Notes under the pieces: generated by a model
Seen by the model: only the letters and a program-made list of their open reading frames with translations
Told to the model about the DNA's origin: nothing
Database searches by the model: none
DNA from: Maritimibacter sp.
Lineage (GTDB): Bacteria; Pseudomonadota; Alphaproteobacteria; Rhodobacterales; Rhodobacteraceae
Reading direction: 5' to 3'
NCBI GenBank assembly: GCA_002695005.1
Contig: NZNT01000019.1
Coordinates: 62,001-126,000, forward strand
Length of the DNA: 64,000 bases
Made by a program: the position numbers and the translations under genes
In this document: positions 1 through 8,965 of the stretch, piece by piece
How the letters are laid out: each line of letters starts with the position of its first letter
How positions within the stretch are numbered: position 1 is the stretch's first letter

Positions 1-195
1 CGGTATGACCAGTACCTTGCGATCTACAATCTCCTTGCGGCCATGGGCCTGCTGACCGCCGACCACCTGCGTCTGGGGATCGCCACCTACGACCCGTCTG
101 CGTACTTCAACACGGTCCAAAATGCGCCGTTGCGTACGGTGAGCCCTCAGGGCGAAAAGCTGGACCATATCCTCGAAGCGCTCGGAAAACGCTGA
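1..195 (+). CDS. tolC: TolC-family outer membrane channel, C-terminal end (partial)
   Basis: An open frame enters from the left edge and ends at a TGA at 193-195, giving the last 64 residues. The peptide (AAMGLLTADHLRLG, then a YDPSAYFN motif and a C-terminal ALGKR) resembles the C-terminus of TolC-like type I secretion outer membrane proteins of Rhodobacterales, where the final helix is followed by a short charged tail. TolC trimers form the outer-membrane and periplasmic exit duct for type I secretion and RND or ABC efflux pumps. The start and most of the gene lie outside the window. The DUF2497-like gene that follows supports the call, because this order is common in the group. The family call is from memory of conserved tails, so it is fairly but not fully certain. 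Confidence 0.75.
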   Translation, partial: RYDQYLAIYNLLAAMGLLTADHLRLGIATYDPSAYFNTVQNAPLRTVSPQGEKLDHILEALGKR

Positions 196-308
196 GATTT
201 TAAGGGTTTCCTAACTGAAGCGTGGGTTAATGCGCATGTGCGGATTGCCCCAGAGGGCTGCGCTGGGTATTCTGTGGACCGGGGCTAGATCGAGGCGGTA
301 ACGAATCC

Positions 309-1280
309 ATGTCGGAACCTGTAACCAATGCGGAAATCGAGGACGTGCTGTCGGCAGTCCGGCGGCTTGTCTCGGAAACCGGTGCGCCGCGGCGTGAGGA
401 ACGTGCGAGCGAGATGGCCAGCAAACTTGTCCTGACGCCCGCATTCCGCGTCGACACGGCGCCGGCGGCCGAGCCGGAAGTGGCGCCGGTGCCGGAAGCG
501 CCGATGGAAGAGGACGTGCCCGAAACGCGCGATTTTTCCGTCGAGACTCTGGTGCATGATGCCGTGGAGACGTCCGATACGCCGGACACTGACGCGAAGC
601 AAACGCCGACGCCCGATGATAGTCATCCGGACCCGCTCAACGCGGCGCTTGCCGCTTTGAGCGGAGAAACCACCACCCACGAGGCGCCGGAACAGGAGCC
701 TGTGGCGGACACCGTCGCGCCGCAGGAGGACGTGGCCGGGATCACCGAGTCACTCGAAGATCGGATCGCGGAACTTGAGGCCGTGGTCACATCTCCTGCG
801 TCGGAAGATTGGGAGCCTGACGGGTCCGAGGAGCCGGATACGCCCAAGACGGTCCTGTTTCGTCATACCTCGCCCTTCGACAGGCCCGCTGCGGCGGAGT
901 CGGAGGCAGACGCGCTCGCAGAGGAGGCGTCGGAGGCTGAAGACCACTTCGACGATCTGAGCGCGGCGTCCGAGGCGACCGACTGGGAAGATGTCGAGGA
1001 CGAGAACATCGCGTTTTCCTCTGAGAGCGAGACACTAGAAACGGAAGACAACACGCTCTACGCCGACGCTGATTACAACGATCCGGACGTCGCGGCTGGT
1101 TTGAGCGGCGACGAATCCCCGGATGACATGGTGATCGACGAGGACATGCTGCGCGAGATCGTGGGACGGCTGGTGCGCGAGGAGCTTCAGGGCACCATGG
1201 GCGAGCGGATCACGCGTAACCTGCGCCGCATGGTCCGGCGCGAGATCGCCCGCGCGATGGCGCTCAAGGACTTCGACTAA
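309..1280 (+). CDS. Acidic DUF2497/PopZ-like protein
   Basis: The product has 323 residues. A short conserved N-terminus (EIEDVLSAVRRLVSE) is followed by about 220 residues of very acidic, Pro/Glu/Asp/Ala-rich, probably disordered sequence. A conserved basic amphipathic C-terminus (LREIVGRLVREELQGTMGER, then NLRRMVRREIARA) closes the protein. This plan, a short N-terminal helix, acidic linker and C-terminal oligomerisation helices, is that of the DUF2497/PopZ group, whose Caulobacter member organises the cell pole. A polar role here is inference only. The gene lies 113 bp after tolC with no strong Shine-Dalgarno sequence. The ATG at 309 is the only good start before the conserved N-terminal block. 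Confidence 0.7.
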   Translation: MSEPVTNAEIEDVLSAVRRLVSETGAPRREERASEMASKLVLTPAFRVDTAPAAEPEVAPVPEAPMEEDVPETRDFSVETLVHDAVETSDTPDTDAKQTPTPDDSHPDPLNAALAALSGETTTHEAPEQEPVADTVAPQEDVAGITESLEDRIAELEAVVTSPASEDWEPDGSEEPDTPKTVLFRHTSPFDRPAAAESEADALAEEASEAEDHFDDLSAASEATDWEDVEDENIAFSSESETLETEDNTLYADADYNDPDVAAGLSGDESPDDMVIDEDMLREIVGRLVREELQGTMGERITRNLRRMVRREIARAMALKDFD

Positions 1281-1375
1281 GTTTTCCAAGATAGCGGCGC
1301 GCCTTCGGCGCAAGTCCATGCCTCGCGCCTGTCCGGTGGACAGGCGCTCACGTTGGCGCGGGCGGTGACGATACG

Positions 1376-2824
1376 TCAGTGCGCGAGGGCAAGAAGCGCG
1401 TCCACGTCAAGGTGGGTTTCGAGGTGTTCGGCGAGGGCGTCCAGAGTAGCCTCGACCGATGCACCATAGGACATTTCCGATGTTGTTGCTCCCAAACGGG
1501 CGAGGAACGCCCGCCGAAAAGCGTCTGAATCGAACATTCCATGCAAATAGGTGCCGCGCACGCGCCCGGTTGGGTCTTGGGCCCCTTCGGGCCGCGCGTC
1601 GATGGTGAGCCAGGGCCGGTCGGTCCCGGGGCCGGTCGTCGTGCCAAGGTGGATCTCGTAGCCCGTGAGCGTTTCGCCGGTCTCGATGTCACGCGCCTTT
1701 GTCAGGGAGAGCCTTTTTTTCAGCTGGAGCCGGGTCGTGACATCGAGAAGGCCAAGGCCGGGAACGGCGCCTGGTTCGCCCTCAAGACCATCGGGGTCCT
1801 CGATCCGCGTGCCGAGCATCTGGTAACCGCCGCAGACACCCAGCACATGTCCGCCGCGACGGACATGAGCGGTGAGGTCGATGTCCCAGCCCTGCGCCCG
1901 GTAATGGGCGAGGTCGGCGATGGTGGATTTCGAGCCGGGCAAGAGAACGAGGTCGGCGTCGCCGGGGAGCGGGCTGCCGGCCTGGACGATCTCTACTGTC
2001 ACGCCGGGTTCGGCGGCGAGTGGGTCGAGGTCGTCAAAATTGGCGATCCGGTTCAGGCGCGGCACGGCGATCTTGAAGCTGCCGCCGGGGCGCGGGGCTG
2101 CGAGGTCGAGTATGTCCTCGGCCGGCAAGCGCCACGCCTCGGCGAACCAGGGCAGTACGCCAAGCGACGGCCAGCCCGTGTGGCGGGTAATCTCGGTCAG
2201 CCCTCCGTCGAAGAGGCGCGGGTCGCCGCGGAACTTGTTGATGAGAAACGCGGTGATCCGGTCGCGGTCCGGCGCGGGGAGGACCGCGTGGGTGCCGACG
2301 AGCTGTGCGATGACGCCGCCCCGGTCGATGTCACCCGCAAGAACCACCGGGACGTCAGCGGCCTCGGCAAAGCCCATGTTGGCGATGTCGCCGGCGCGCA
2401 GGTTGACCTCGGCCGGGCTGCCGGCCCCCTCGACGATCACGAGGTCGGCGGTGTCGCAGAGCCGCCCGAAGCTCTCCAGCACGCGGGGCAGGAGCTGGCC
2501 TTTCATGGCCCCGTAGTCGCGCGCCCTGACCGTGGCGAAGCGGCGGCCCTGCACGATGACCTGCGCGCCGGTGTCCGTCTCGGGCTTGAGCAGCACGGGG
2601 TTCATGTCGGTGACGGGGTCGCGTCCGGCAGCGCGCGCCTGAAGCGCCTGTGCGCGCCCGATCTCGCCTCCGTCGACCGTGACGGCGGCGTTGTTAGACA
2701 TGTTCTGCGGCTTGAACGGGGCGACGGAGAGGCCGCGCTGCACCGCGGCGCGCGCCAGTCCTGCGACGAGGAGCGATTTGCCGACGTTTGAGCCGGCCCC
2801 CTGGATCATGATCGCCTTGGCCAT
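1376..2824 (-). CDS. cobQ: Cobyric acid synthase
   Basis: This 482-residue protein is the full length expected for CobQ, the amidotransferase that amidates adenosylcobyrinate a,c-diamide at four positions, using glutamine and ATP, late in cobalamin synthesis. The N-terminus [17 protein letters not shown] is the dethiobiotin-synthetase-like nucleotide-binding loop. The C-terminal half is a class I glutamine amidotransferase domain with nucleophile Cys in [10 protein letters not shown] and a catalytic His in GTYLHGMF. No other cobalamin gene is in view, so it stands alone here. It converges with nothing on its left and is followed on its upstream side by the DUF6280-type gene on the same strand. 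Confidence 0.95.
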   Translation of the reverse strand: MAKAIMIQGAGSNVGKSLLVAGLARAAVQRGLSVAPFKPQNMSNNAAVTVDGGEIGRAQALQARAAGRDPVTDMNPVLLKPETDTGAQVIVQGRRFATVRARDYGAMKGQLLPRVLESFGRLCDTADLVIVEGAGSPAEVNLRAGDIANMGFAEAADVPVVLAGDIDRGGVIAQLVGTHAVLPAPDRDRITAFLINKFRGDPRLFDGGLTEITRHTGWPSLGVLPWFAEAWRLPAEDILDLAAPRPGGSFKIAVPRLNRIANFDDLDPLAAEPGVTVEIVQAGSPLPGDADLVLLPGSKSTIADLAHYRAQGWDIDLTAHVRRGGHVLGVCGGYQMLGTRIEDPDGLEGEPGAVPGLGLLDVTTRLQLKKRLSLTKARDIETGETLTGYEIHLGTTTGPGTDRPWLTIDARPEGAQDPTGRVRGTYLHGMFDSDAFRRAFLARLGATTSEMSYGASVEATLDALAEHLETHLDVDALLALAH

Positions 2825-2905
2825 GCCACCCGTTACCGCGCCGGGTCATGGAGGGGAAGGGGGCGTGAGCGGGTCAGGCGAAATGCACGTTGCCGACCCT
2901 CCAAC

Positions 2906-2938
2906 AGAAAAGCGCGCCCCCCAGGGACGCGCTTTTCT
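2906..2938 (-). terminator. Rho-independent terminator of the DUF6280-type gene
   Basis: A perfect 11-bp inverted repeat (AGAAAAGCGCG at 2906-2916 and CGCGCTTTTCT at 2928-2938) encloses an 11-nt loop. Read on the minus strand it ends in a TTTT run just downstream of the stop at 2960, as expected of an intrinsic terminator. It lies in the 135-bp gap before cobQ, so it probably isolates cobQ from upstream transcription. Confidence 0.8.
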
Positions 2939-2959
2939 AGATGCCGGTGATCTGGTGGA

Positions 2960-3280
2960 TCAGGCGGCTTCGGCAGCTTCCGCCGCGTGGCGGCGTTCGC
3001 TTTCTTCGCGGGACAGCGCGACCGAGGTGCGCACACCCTTGGCAACGAAGTCCATCAGGCCCGTCACGACGCGTTCGTTCGGGTCGATCCCGGCGCAGGA
3101 CAGTACTTCGCGCCCATCGCGCGATCGGGCCCAACGCGCGATCTGATCCGGTCCGTTGCCGTACTTCTTGTCGTCCGCGATGGCATCATCCAAAGCGGCG
3201 AGGACGACCGCGGCGAAAAGCTTTCGCGCCCGGTTTCCTTGTTCATGGTTGAAGGCAGTTCCGTCGACGTTGTCGAGCAT
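2960..3280 (-). CDS. DUF6280-family small protein
   Basis: The product has 106 residues (MLDNVDGTAFNHEQGNRARK, ending in an Ala/Glu-rich tail). It closely matches my memory of a strongly conserved, uncharacterised Rhodobacterales family, DUF6280, with the motifs RKLFAAVVLAALDDAIADDK and REVLSCAGIDPNERVV. I chose the ATG at 3278-3280 because it opens the conserved block and is preceded, on the minus strand, by AAGGA at good spacing. An upstream extension in the same frame lacks family character. No signal peptide or membrane segment is visible and the function is unknown. It is divergent from efp across a 217-bp gap and ends at a strong terminator. Confidence 0.85.
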   Translation of the reverse strand: MLDNVDGTAFNHEQGNRARKLFAAVVLAALDDAIADDKKYGNGPDQIARWARSRDGREVLSCAGIDPNERVVTGLMDFVAKGVRTSVALSREESERRHAAEAAEAA

Positions 3281-3324
3281 TCCCAGTCCTTTGTTGTTCT
3301 TGTCTTGCACTTGCTGGCGTGTCG

Positions 3325-3382
3325 GCCAATATGCGTGTTTGGCCGCGATTCGATATTGGCTCAACTGCATGGCTGGCATGCA
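3325..3382. promoter_or_regulatory. Two inverted repeats between the DUF6280-type gene and efp
   Basis: The divergent gap 3281-3497 contains a perfect 8-bp inverted repeat, GCCAATAT (3325-3332) and ATATTGGC (3353-3360), with a 20-nt spacer. Six bases further on is a second, TGCATG-GCTGG-CATGCA (3366-3382). The gap must hold both promoters. The repeats could be operators or leader hairpins, but nothing else in the sequence identifies a regulator. Confidence 0.35.
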
Positions 3383-3497
3383 CATAGCGCATATCGTCGA
3401 GTGAAGACATACTAATTCTAGTCTGCTTGCACGGGGCGAGCCCCCCGGATATAGGTGCGGCCAACTCTTCGTCAACCTTTTGCCACGGTTTAGCCAC

Positions 3498-4061
3498 ATG
3501 CCCAAAATCAACGGAAACGAGATCCGTCCCGGTAACGTTCTGGAGCACAACGACGGCCTCTGGGCCGCCGTCAAAGTCGATCACGTCAAACCCGGTAAGG
3601 GCGGGGCTTTTGCGCAAGTCGAACTCCGCAACCTTCGTAACGGTTCCAAACTTAATGAACGGTTTCGCTCGGCGGACAAAGTTGAGCGCGTCCGGCTCGA
3701 GCAGAAGGACATGCAATTCCTGTTCGAATCCGACGGGATGCTGACCTTCATGGACACCGAAACATTCGATCAGGTGGAGCTGCCGGCCGAGATCCTCGGC
3801 GAGCGACGTCCCTTCCTTCAGGACGGTATGACCATCCTTGTCGAGTTCCACGATACCGAGGCGCTGAACGCCACTTTGCCGCAAAAAGTGACCTGCACGA
3901 TCGAGGAAACAGAGCCGGTTGTGAAGGGTCAGACGGCCGCAAACAGCTTCAAGCCAGCCGTGCTGGACAACGGTGTGCGCATCACGGTTCCGCCCTTCGT
4001 GGGGCAGGGCGAAGCGATCATCGTGAACACCGAGACGATGGAATACGCCGAGCGCGCTTGA
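3498..4061 (+). CDS. efp: Elongation factor P
   Basis: The 187-residue protein has the usual EF-P length. It contains the N-terminal KOW-like domain, with the loop [19 protein letters not shown] that carries the lysine modified in many bacteria, and then two OB domains. The C-terminal [17 protein letters not shown] matches the EF-P signature. EF-P binds the ribosomal E site and relieves stalling at polyproline stretches. The ATG at 3498 ([13 protein letters not shown]) is the family start; six codons upstream in frame give a poorer one. It is transcribed alone and converges with the fructosamine kinase gene. The 157-bp gap 4062-4218 shows no convincing gene or terminator. Confidence 0.97.
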   Translation: MPKINGNEIRPGNVLEHNDGLWAAVKVDHVKPGKGGAFAQVELRNLRNGSKLNERFRSADKVERVRLEQKDMQFLFESDGMLTFMDTETFDQVELPAEILGERRPFLQDGMTILVEFHDTEALNATLPQKVTCTIEETEPVVKGQTAANSFKPAVLDNGVRITVPPFVGQGEAIIVNTETMEYAERA

Positions 4062-4218
4062 CGCTTTCCGATGTTTTCAGTGGCTTGGGGGTCGTCCTTG
4101 GGGCGGCCCTTGTCATTTTCGAACATTGCCGATTGATCGCGAAGGCGTGCGGCGTGCGGGTGGTCCGCCTGTACGCCGCCATTTCACACGACGGGGTGAC
4201 AGGGCGCAAACCGCGCCG

Positions 4219-5025
4219 TCAGACCCCCAATCCGGTCAGCAGCCGGTCCACCATCCCGCGATACCCGGCGCCGAACAGGCGCAGATGGACGAGCGCAGGC
4301 CAGAGGGTGTAGACCGCGCGCCGCTCCTCCCATCCCGGTGGGAGTGGGCCATAGCTTTCATCGAAGGCCGCGCCGGGACTGCCGAACAGATGCAGCATGG
4401 CGAGGTCGACTTCGGGATCGCCCCAACAACAAGCCGGGTCTATGAAATACACAGCCGGGGGCGCGCCGAAGAGGAGGTTGCCCGACCACAGGTCGCCGTG
4501 AAGTAGCGCGGGGCGCGGGGTCTTGGGCAGAAGCCGGGGGAGGGCCTCGGCAAGGTTTGCGAGCCGTGGAGCAAGTCCGCCCGGAAGGTGCGGCGCGTGG
4601 ACGAGAATCCGGTTCGCAGCCCAGAAGTCCGGCCAGTCGTCGCGGGCGGCGTTGAGGATGCCGACCGGGCCGAACGAGTAATCCTCGTCCCACCCGTAAC
4701 CGGGCCCGGTCGCGTCGTGCAGTCGGCGCAGGGCATGACCCGTAGCAGCCCATGACGTTGCGTCAGCCCGACCCTCGTCCAGCGCTTCGAGAAGGAGAAC
4801 CCCCTCAGAGACCCCGATGACGGCCGGAACCGGGGCGCCAGCGTCGGCCATGGCGCTCAACATCCGGGCTTCCCGGTCCACCATTGGCCCGGTCTTGGCC
4901 ACGATCCGGTCGCCGCCTTGGAGGGTGAGCATGGTCACGTTGCTGAGGTCGCCGCCATGCAGCGCCCGCCGCCCGGCGATCCGGTCGGCGGTCACGCCGA
5001 TCACGGCGCGGTCTATTGTGTCCAT
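4219..5025 (-). CDS. Fructosamine kinase family protein
   Basis: This 268-residue protein has the aminoglycoside-phosphotransferase/fructosamine-3-kinase fold. A catalytic loop LLHGDLWSGNLLF is followed by the Mg-binding FIDPACCWGDPEVDLAM. Members phosphorylate ketosamines formed by protein glycation so that they decompose; the substrate here is not known. The N-terminal lobe is short but complete (VAKTGPM, with the lysine that would contact ATP). The start overlaps the 3' end of the ygfZ-like gene by 13 bp, so the two are translationally linked in one short operon. The coding sequence converges with efp. Confidence 0.85.
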   Translation of the reverse strand: MDTIDRAVIGVTADRIAGRRALHGGDLSNVTMLTLQGGDRIVAKTGPMVDREARMLSAMADAGAPVPAVIGVSEGVLLLEALDEGRADATSWAATGHALRRLHDATGPGYGWDEDYSFGPVGILNAARDDWPDFWAANRILVHAPHLPGGLAPRLANLAEALPRLLPKTPRPALLHGDLWSGNLLFGAPPAVYFIDPACCWGDPEVDLAMLHLFGSPGAAFDESYGPLPPGWEERRAVYTLWPALVHLRLFGAGYRGMVDRLLTGLGV

Positions 5026-5762
5026 GTTACGCGGGCATCACCAGCCTTGAGCGGGCCGGTAGCGCGGTCGAAGCGCAGGTAGGCGAGCGCGTGGTCGCCG
5101 GCGCGGGTGTGCAGGGTGCCTGCTGGCTTTCCGTCCTCGGTGGTGATCGGGTCGCCGGCGGCGGCGTCGCCGTCGATGGCCACGGTCACGACGCCCTTTC
5201 GCAGCTCGGTCTTGTGTTTCATGCGCGCTGTCACCTCCTGACCCACGAAACACCCTTTGCGGAAGTCGACACCATTCAGACGGTCGAACCCCGCCTCGAG
5301 GATGAAGGTGTCGGGGGTGAGTTCCGTGCCCGTCGCGGGAACGCCGTGCTCGACGCGCAGCGCCTCCCAATCCGTTTCGGGCGGGTCGCCCGCGGTTTCG
5401 GAGTAGAGGCGCCAACCAAGGGCCGGGTGGCGCGGGTCGTGATGGGCACCCTGCGGCGGGTCGCCGAGGCCGCGCAACGCGTGCAGCCCGGTTTCCTCGA
5501 TCTTCACGTCCGCGCGCAGCTTGTACATCGTGAGCTTCTGGGCGAGCGCGGGGGCCACGTCGTTGTCGACATCGACGAGGATCGCGTCCGGCCCGTCGAG
5601 AAGGAAGAAATCCGCGATATACTTGCCCTGCGGGGTGAGCAGCGCGGCATAGGTCAGCGCCCCCTCGGTCAGGTTGTTCGTCACGAGATTTTCGAGGAAC
5701 GACTTGCGGTCCCCGCCCGTCACACGAAAAATCGTTCGGTTTTCATGGGTTTCGCCGGTCAT
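5013..5762 (-). CDS. ygfZ: YgfZ/CAF17-like iron-sulfur cluster protein
   Basis: This folate-binding protein of 249 residues belongs to the GcvT-related YgfZ family, which helps assemble or repair [4Fe-4S] clusters. The diagnostic KGCFVGQEVTARMKHK motif with its conserved cysteine is present near residue 180. The N-terminus (FRVTGGDRKSFLENLVTNN) matches the family opening. It lies upstream of, and overlaps by 13 bp with, the fructosamine kinase gene on the same strand, and is divergent from a glycosyltransferase gene with only 60 bp between starts. The pairing with a fructosamine kinase suggests a damage-repair theme, but that is inference. Confidence 0.92.
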   Translation of the reverse strand: MTGETHENRTIFRVTGGDRKSFLENLVTNNLTEGALTYAALLTPQGKYIADFFLLDGPDAILVDVDNDVAPALAQKLTMYKLRADVKIEETGLHALRGLGDPPQGAHHDPRHPALGWRLYSETAGDPPETDWEALRVEHGVPATGTELTPDTFILEAGFDRLNGVDFRKGCFVGQEVTARMKHKTELRKGVVTVAIDGDAAAGDPITTEDGKPAGTLHTRAGDHALAYLRFDRATGPLKAGDARVTWTQ

Positions 5763-5822
5763 CGCTTTCCCCTGCCTGTGTCGCGGGTAATATAATCACC
5801 CTGTCCGCTGTGAGAAGGTCCC

Positions 5823-6497
5823 ATGCGCGCACCGTTGTCCATCGTGATTCCGACCCTCAATGCCGAGGCCCACCTTCCGGCGCTTCTCGTCGCGCTCATG
5901 GAGGGGGTCGAGGCCGGAATCGTGCGCGAGTTGATCGTGAGCGACGGCGGCTCGACCGACGCGACGCAGGTGATCGCGGAGGAGGTCGGGGCCGTCTGGG
6001 TGACAGGACCGGCGGGGCGCGGCGGGCAGCTCGGGCGCGGCGTGTCGCGGGCCGGAGGGGACTGGCTCCTCGTCCTTCATGCCGACAGCGCTCCGGGGCC
6101 GGGCTGGGTCGAGGCAGTGGAGCGGGGCATTGTGCGCGGCGGGCCGGGATTTTTCCGCCTGCGGTTCCGCGTGACGGGCGTCGGGCCGCGGGTGACGGCG
6201 GGGTGGGCCAATCTGCGGTCGCGGGTTCTCGGTATGCCGTTCGGCGATCAGGGGCTGCTCGTGTCGCGCGAGGCCTATGAGGCGGCGGGCGGCTATCCGG
6301 ATATTCCGCTCATGGAGGACATGGCGCTCATCCGCGCCTTGCCGCGCGCCCGTCTGCTCGACGCCTGGGTGGAGACGGGCTGGACCCGCTACGCGGGCAA
6401 CTGGATCGGGCGCGGGGCGGGCAACCTTGTGCGGCAGGCGCGGTTTCTCGCGGGGACCGATCCGGCGAAGCTCGCCCGCGGCTACCGGCGCGATTGA
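5823..6497 (+). CDS. GT2 glycosyltransferase of the TIGR04283 (arsenosugar-type) family
   Basis: The protein has 224 residues and a GT-A fold: SIVIPTLNAE nucleotide-binding start, SDGGSTDAT, then LHADSAPGP in place of the usual DxD-type metal motif, and GDQGLLVSREAYEAAGGYPDIPLMED for the acceptor region. This combination is typical of the TIGR04283 family, linked to arsenosugar biosynthesis in some bacteria. The usual radical SAM and methyltransferase partners are absent nearby, so the substrate is unproven. The start ATG at 5823 directly precedes the conserved beta strand. The next gene starts 50 bp later on the same strand. Confidence 0.85.
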   Translation: MRAPLSIVIPTLNAEAHLPALLVALMEGVEAGIVRELIVSDGGSTDATQVIAEEVGAVWVTGPAGRGGQLGRGVSRAGGDWLLVLHADSAPGPGWVEAVERGIVRGGPGFFRLRFRVTGVGPRVTAGWANLRSRVLGMPFGDQGLLVSREAYEAAGGYPDIPLMEDMALIRALPRARLLDAWVETGWTRYAGNWIGRGAGNLVRQARFLAGTDPAKLARGYRRD

Positions 6498-6547
6498 CCT
6501 TGGACCGGGGCAGGGCTACCGATTTCGCGGTCAGTCGGAGTCCTCAC

Positions 6548-7741
6548 ATGAACCTGTCTTCTGGTCGCGATTACCTTGCCATCCCCGGGCCGTCCGTGTC
6601 GCCGGAACGTGTGCTGAACGCGATGCATACCTCGGCACCGAATATCTATGAGGGCAAGTTGGTGGACGTGGTCGCGGGGATGATCCCGGACCTGAAGGCC
6701 GTGGCGCGCACGAAGGGCGCGGTGGCGATTTATATCGCCAACGGGCATGGCGCGTGGGAGGCCGCCGCGATGAACGTGCTCGCGCCGGGCGACACGGCGC
6801 TCGTCCTCGCCACGGGGCGGTTCGCAGCGCTCTGGGGCACGATCTGCAACCGCATGGGTATCGAAACCGAGGTCATCGACTTCGGGCGCAAGGCCGCGCT
6901 GGACCCCGAGCGGGTGGAAGAGGCCCTGCGAGCCGACACGAACCACCGGATCAAGGCGGTGCTGACGGTGCAGACCGATACGGCGACCGGGGTGCTCAAC
7001 GACATCGCTGGGCTGCGCGCGGCGATGGATCGGGCGGGCCACCCGGCGCTCCTGATGGTCGATTGCATCGCTTCGCTCGCCTGCGACCGGTTCGAGATGG
7101 ACGACTGGGGCGTGGACGTGATGGTGGCGGCCAGCCAGAAGGGGCTGATGACGCCACCGGGGCTGGGCTTCGTCTTTTTCAACGAGCGCGCGAAGGCGCG
7201 GCAGAACAATGGCGTGAGCTACTACTGGGATTGGCGGCCGCGTGTCGCGCCCGAGGGGTTTTACCAGTATTTCGGCGGCACCGCGCCGACCCATCATCTG
7301 CTCGGCCTGCGCGCCGCGCTCGACCTGATCGCCGAGGAGGGCGGGGTCGAGGCGGTCTGGCACCGTCACGACCTGCTCGCGCGCACCGCATGGGCCGCGT
7401 TCGAGACCTGGGGGCAGGGCGGGCCGATGGAGATCAACGTGGCCGACCCCAAGCGCCGCTCGCGGGCGGTGACGGCGCTGGCGCTGGGCGCGGATAACGG
7501 CACGCGGCTCAGGCGCTGGGTCGAGACGAACGGGGGGCTGACGCTCGGCATCGGGCTGGGCATGTCGGCGCCGGACGATCCGAAGGGGGACGGGTTCTTC
7601 CGGCTGGGTCACATGGGCCACGTCAACGCGCACATGATCCTGGGTGCGCTGGGCGTGATCGAGGCCGGGCTGCGGGCGCTTGATATCCCGCATGGCAACG
7701 GCGCGCTGGGCGCGGCGGCGGACGTGATCGCGCGGGGCTGA
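6548..7741 (+). CDS. Class V aminotransferase (alanine/serine-glyoxylate type)
   Basis: This PLP-dependent aminotransferase has 397 residues. YLAIPGPSVSPERVLNAM is the N-terminal signature of the alanine- or serine-glyoxylate aminotransferase group. IYIANGHGAWEAA binds the phosphate, and ASQKGLMTPPGL carries the Schiff-base lysine. Such enzymes transaminate glyoxylate to glycine and feed the serine cycle or photorespiratory-type metabolism. The exact donor cannot be read from the sequence. The ATG at 6548 was preferred over an in-frame start 18 codons earlier, which adds residues without family character. It converges with the histidinol-phosphate-type aminotransferase gene six bases downstream. 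Confidence 0.88.
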   Translation: MNLSSGRDYLAIPGPSVSPERVLNAMHTSAPNIYEGKLVDVVAGMIPDLKAVARTKGAVAIYIANGHGAWEAAAMNVLAPGDTALVLATGRFAALWGTICNRMGIETEVIDFGRKAALDPERVEEALRADTNHRIKAVLTVQTDTATGVLNDIAGLRAAMDRAGHPALLMVDCIASLACDRFEMDDWGVDVMVAASQKGLMTPPGLGFVFFNERAKARQNNGVSYYWDWRPRVAPEGFYQYFGGTAPTHHLLGLRAALDLIAEEGGVEAVWHRHDLLARTAWAAFETWGQGGPMEINVADPKRRSRAVTALALGADNGTRLRRWVETNGGLTLGIGLGMSAPDDPKGDGFFRLGHMGHVNAHMILGALGVIEAGLRALDIPHGNGALGAAADVIARG

Positions 7742-7747
7742 GGCGGC

Positions 7748-8857
7748 TCAGGCGCGGGCGGCGGCGAGGGCTTCGGGCAGGGCGGCTTCGAAGGCGTCGA
7801 GGTCTCGCTCGGTGCCGACCGAGACGCGGATGCAACGGTCCTGCGGCGCGGCGAAGGGCATCCGCACGAAAATGTCGCGGGCGACCAGTTCCGCCAGAAC
7901 CCGACGCGCGAAATCGCCGTCCGCCCCGCAATCCACGGCAACGAAATTCGTGGCGGAGGGTAGGGTGGTGAGGCCGTTCGCCGCCGCGATGCCGGCGATC
8001 CTGTCGCGCGCGGCCGAAACGCGCGCCTGAACGTCCGCCAGCCAGTCGTCGTCGCGCAGCGCGGCCAGGGCTCCTGCCTGCGAAATCCGGGCCATGCCGA
8101 AATGGTTGCGGATCTTGTTGAAGGCGGTGATGAGCGGTTCGGCCCCGAGGGCATAACCCACGCGCGCACCGGCCAGCCCGTAGGCCTTTGAGAACGTGCG
8201 CATCCGGATCACGCGCGGGTCATCTGGGTCGATCAGGGGCGCAGTGCCTTCGGGCGCGAATTCCAGATAGGCCTCGTCAAGGATCAGGAGCGTGCCGTCC
8301 GGCACGGCCTCGATCATCTCCTGCATCCGCGCGGCATCGTGCCAGCTTCCCATCGGATTGTCGGGGTTGGCGATGTAGATGAGCTTGGCATCGACCTCGC
8401 GCGCCTTGGCGATCAGCGCGTCGGGGTCTTCGTGATCGTCGCGGTAAGGTACGGTGACGAGGTCGCCGCCGAAGCCCGCGACATGGTAGTTGAACGTGGG
8501 ATATGCCCCGAGCGAGGTGACGACCTTGTCGCCCGCCCCCACGGTGAGGCGCACGAGGTAGCCCAGAAGCCCGTCGATGCCTTCACCCACCATGATATGT
8601 CCCGCCCCGATCCCAAGCCGAGCGGCAAGCTCGGCCCGCAGGTCGAAGCTGAGAGAATCGCCGTATTTCCATGTCTCAGACGCCTCGAGAGCCATCGCCT
8701 CGATGGCCTTGGGCGAGGGGCCGAACAGGCTTTCGTTCGCGCCGAGGCGCGCTGCGAAGGGGCGGCCGCGGTCGCGCTCCTGCGTTTCCGGTCCCACGAA
8801 GGGGACCGAGGCGGGGAGGCTGTCGGCGAGCGGGGTGAAACGAGGGCCCTGTGTCAT
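7748..8857 (-). CDS. HisC-like class I/II PLP-dependent aminotransferase
   Basis: The product is 369 residues, with the fold-type I layout of histidinol-phosphate aminotransferases: RLGANESLFGPSPKAIEAM at the N-terminus, YIANPDNPMGSWH, DEAYLEFAP, and the PLP lysine in RTFSKAYGLAGARVGYA. HisC paralogues outside a his operon often act on aromatic or other amino acids, so the substrate is left open. It is divergent from the broken outer-membrane protein gene across 108 bp and converges with the glyoxylate-type aminotransferase gene. Confidence 0.85.
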   Translation of the reverse strand: MTQGPRFTPLADSLPASVPFVGPETQERDRGRPFAARLGANESLFGPSPKAIEAMALEASETWKYGDSLSFDLRAELAARLGIGAGHIMVGEGIDGLLGYLVRLTVGAGDKVVTSLGAYPTFNYHVAGFGGDLVTVPYRDDHEDPDALIAKAREVDAKLIYIANPDNPMGSWHDAARMQEMIEAVPDGTLLILDEAYLEFAPEGTAPLIDPDDPRVIRMRTFSKAYGLAGARVGYALGAEPLITAFNKIRNHFGMARISQAGALAALRDDDWLADVQARVSAARDRIAGIAAANGLTTLPSATNFVAVDCGADGDFARRVLAELVARDIFVRMPFAAPQDRCIRVSVGTERDLDAFEAALPEALAAARA

Positions 8858-8965
8858 GTCTGCATGATCGTGGAAGTCTCGCGCCGGGACAAGGTGTTGC
8901 GCGCTGGTCGGCGCGCTGCGCTGCGGCTAACGTGACGGCGGGACATTGACCGGGACGGGCACCAA

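Noticed and set aside
1541-2791. 416-codon plus-strand frame opposite cobQ
   Set aside because: It is a shadow of cobQ, with Gly/Val/Asp-rich composition and no motif.
4058-4312. Short TTG-started frame after efp with a hydrophobic N-terminus
   Set aside because: It has no Shine-Dalgarno sequence, overlaps the efp stop and the convergent kinase gene, and its second half is Arg/Pro/Ser-rich shadow sequence.
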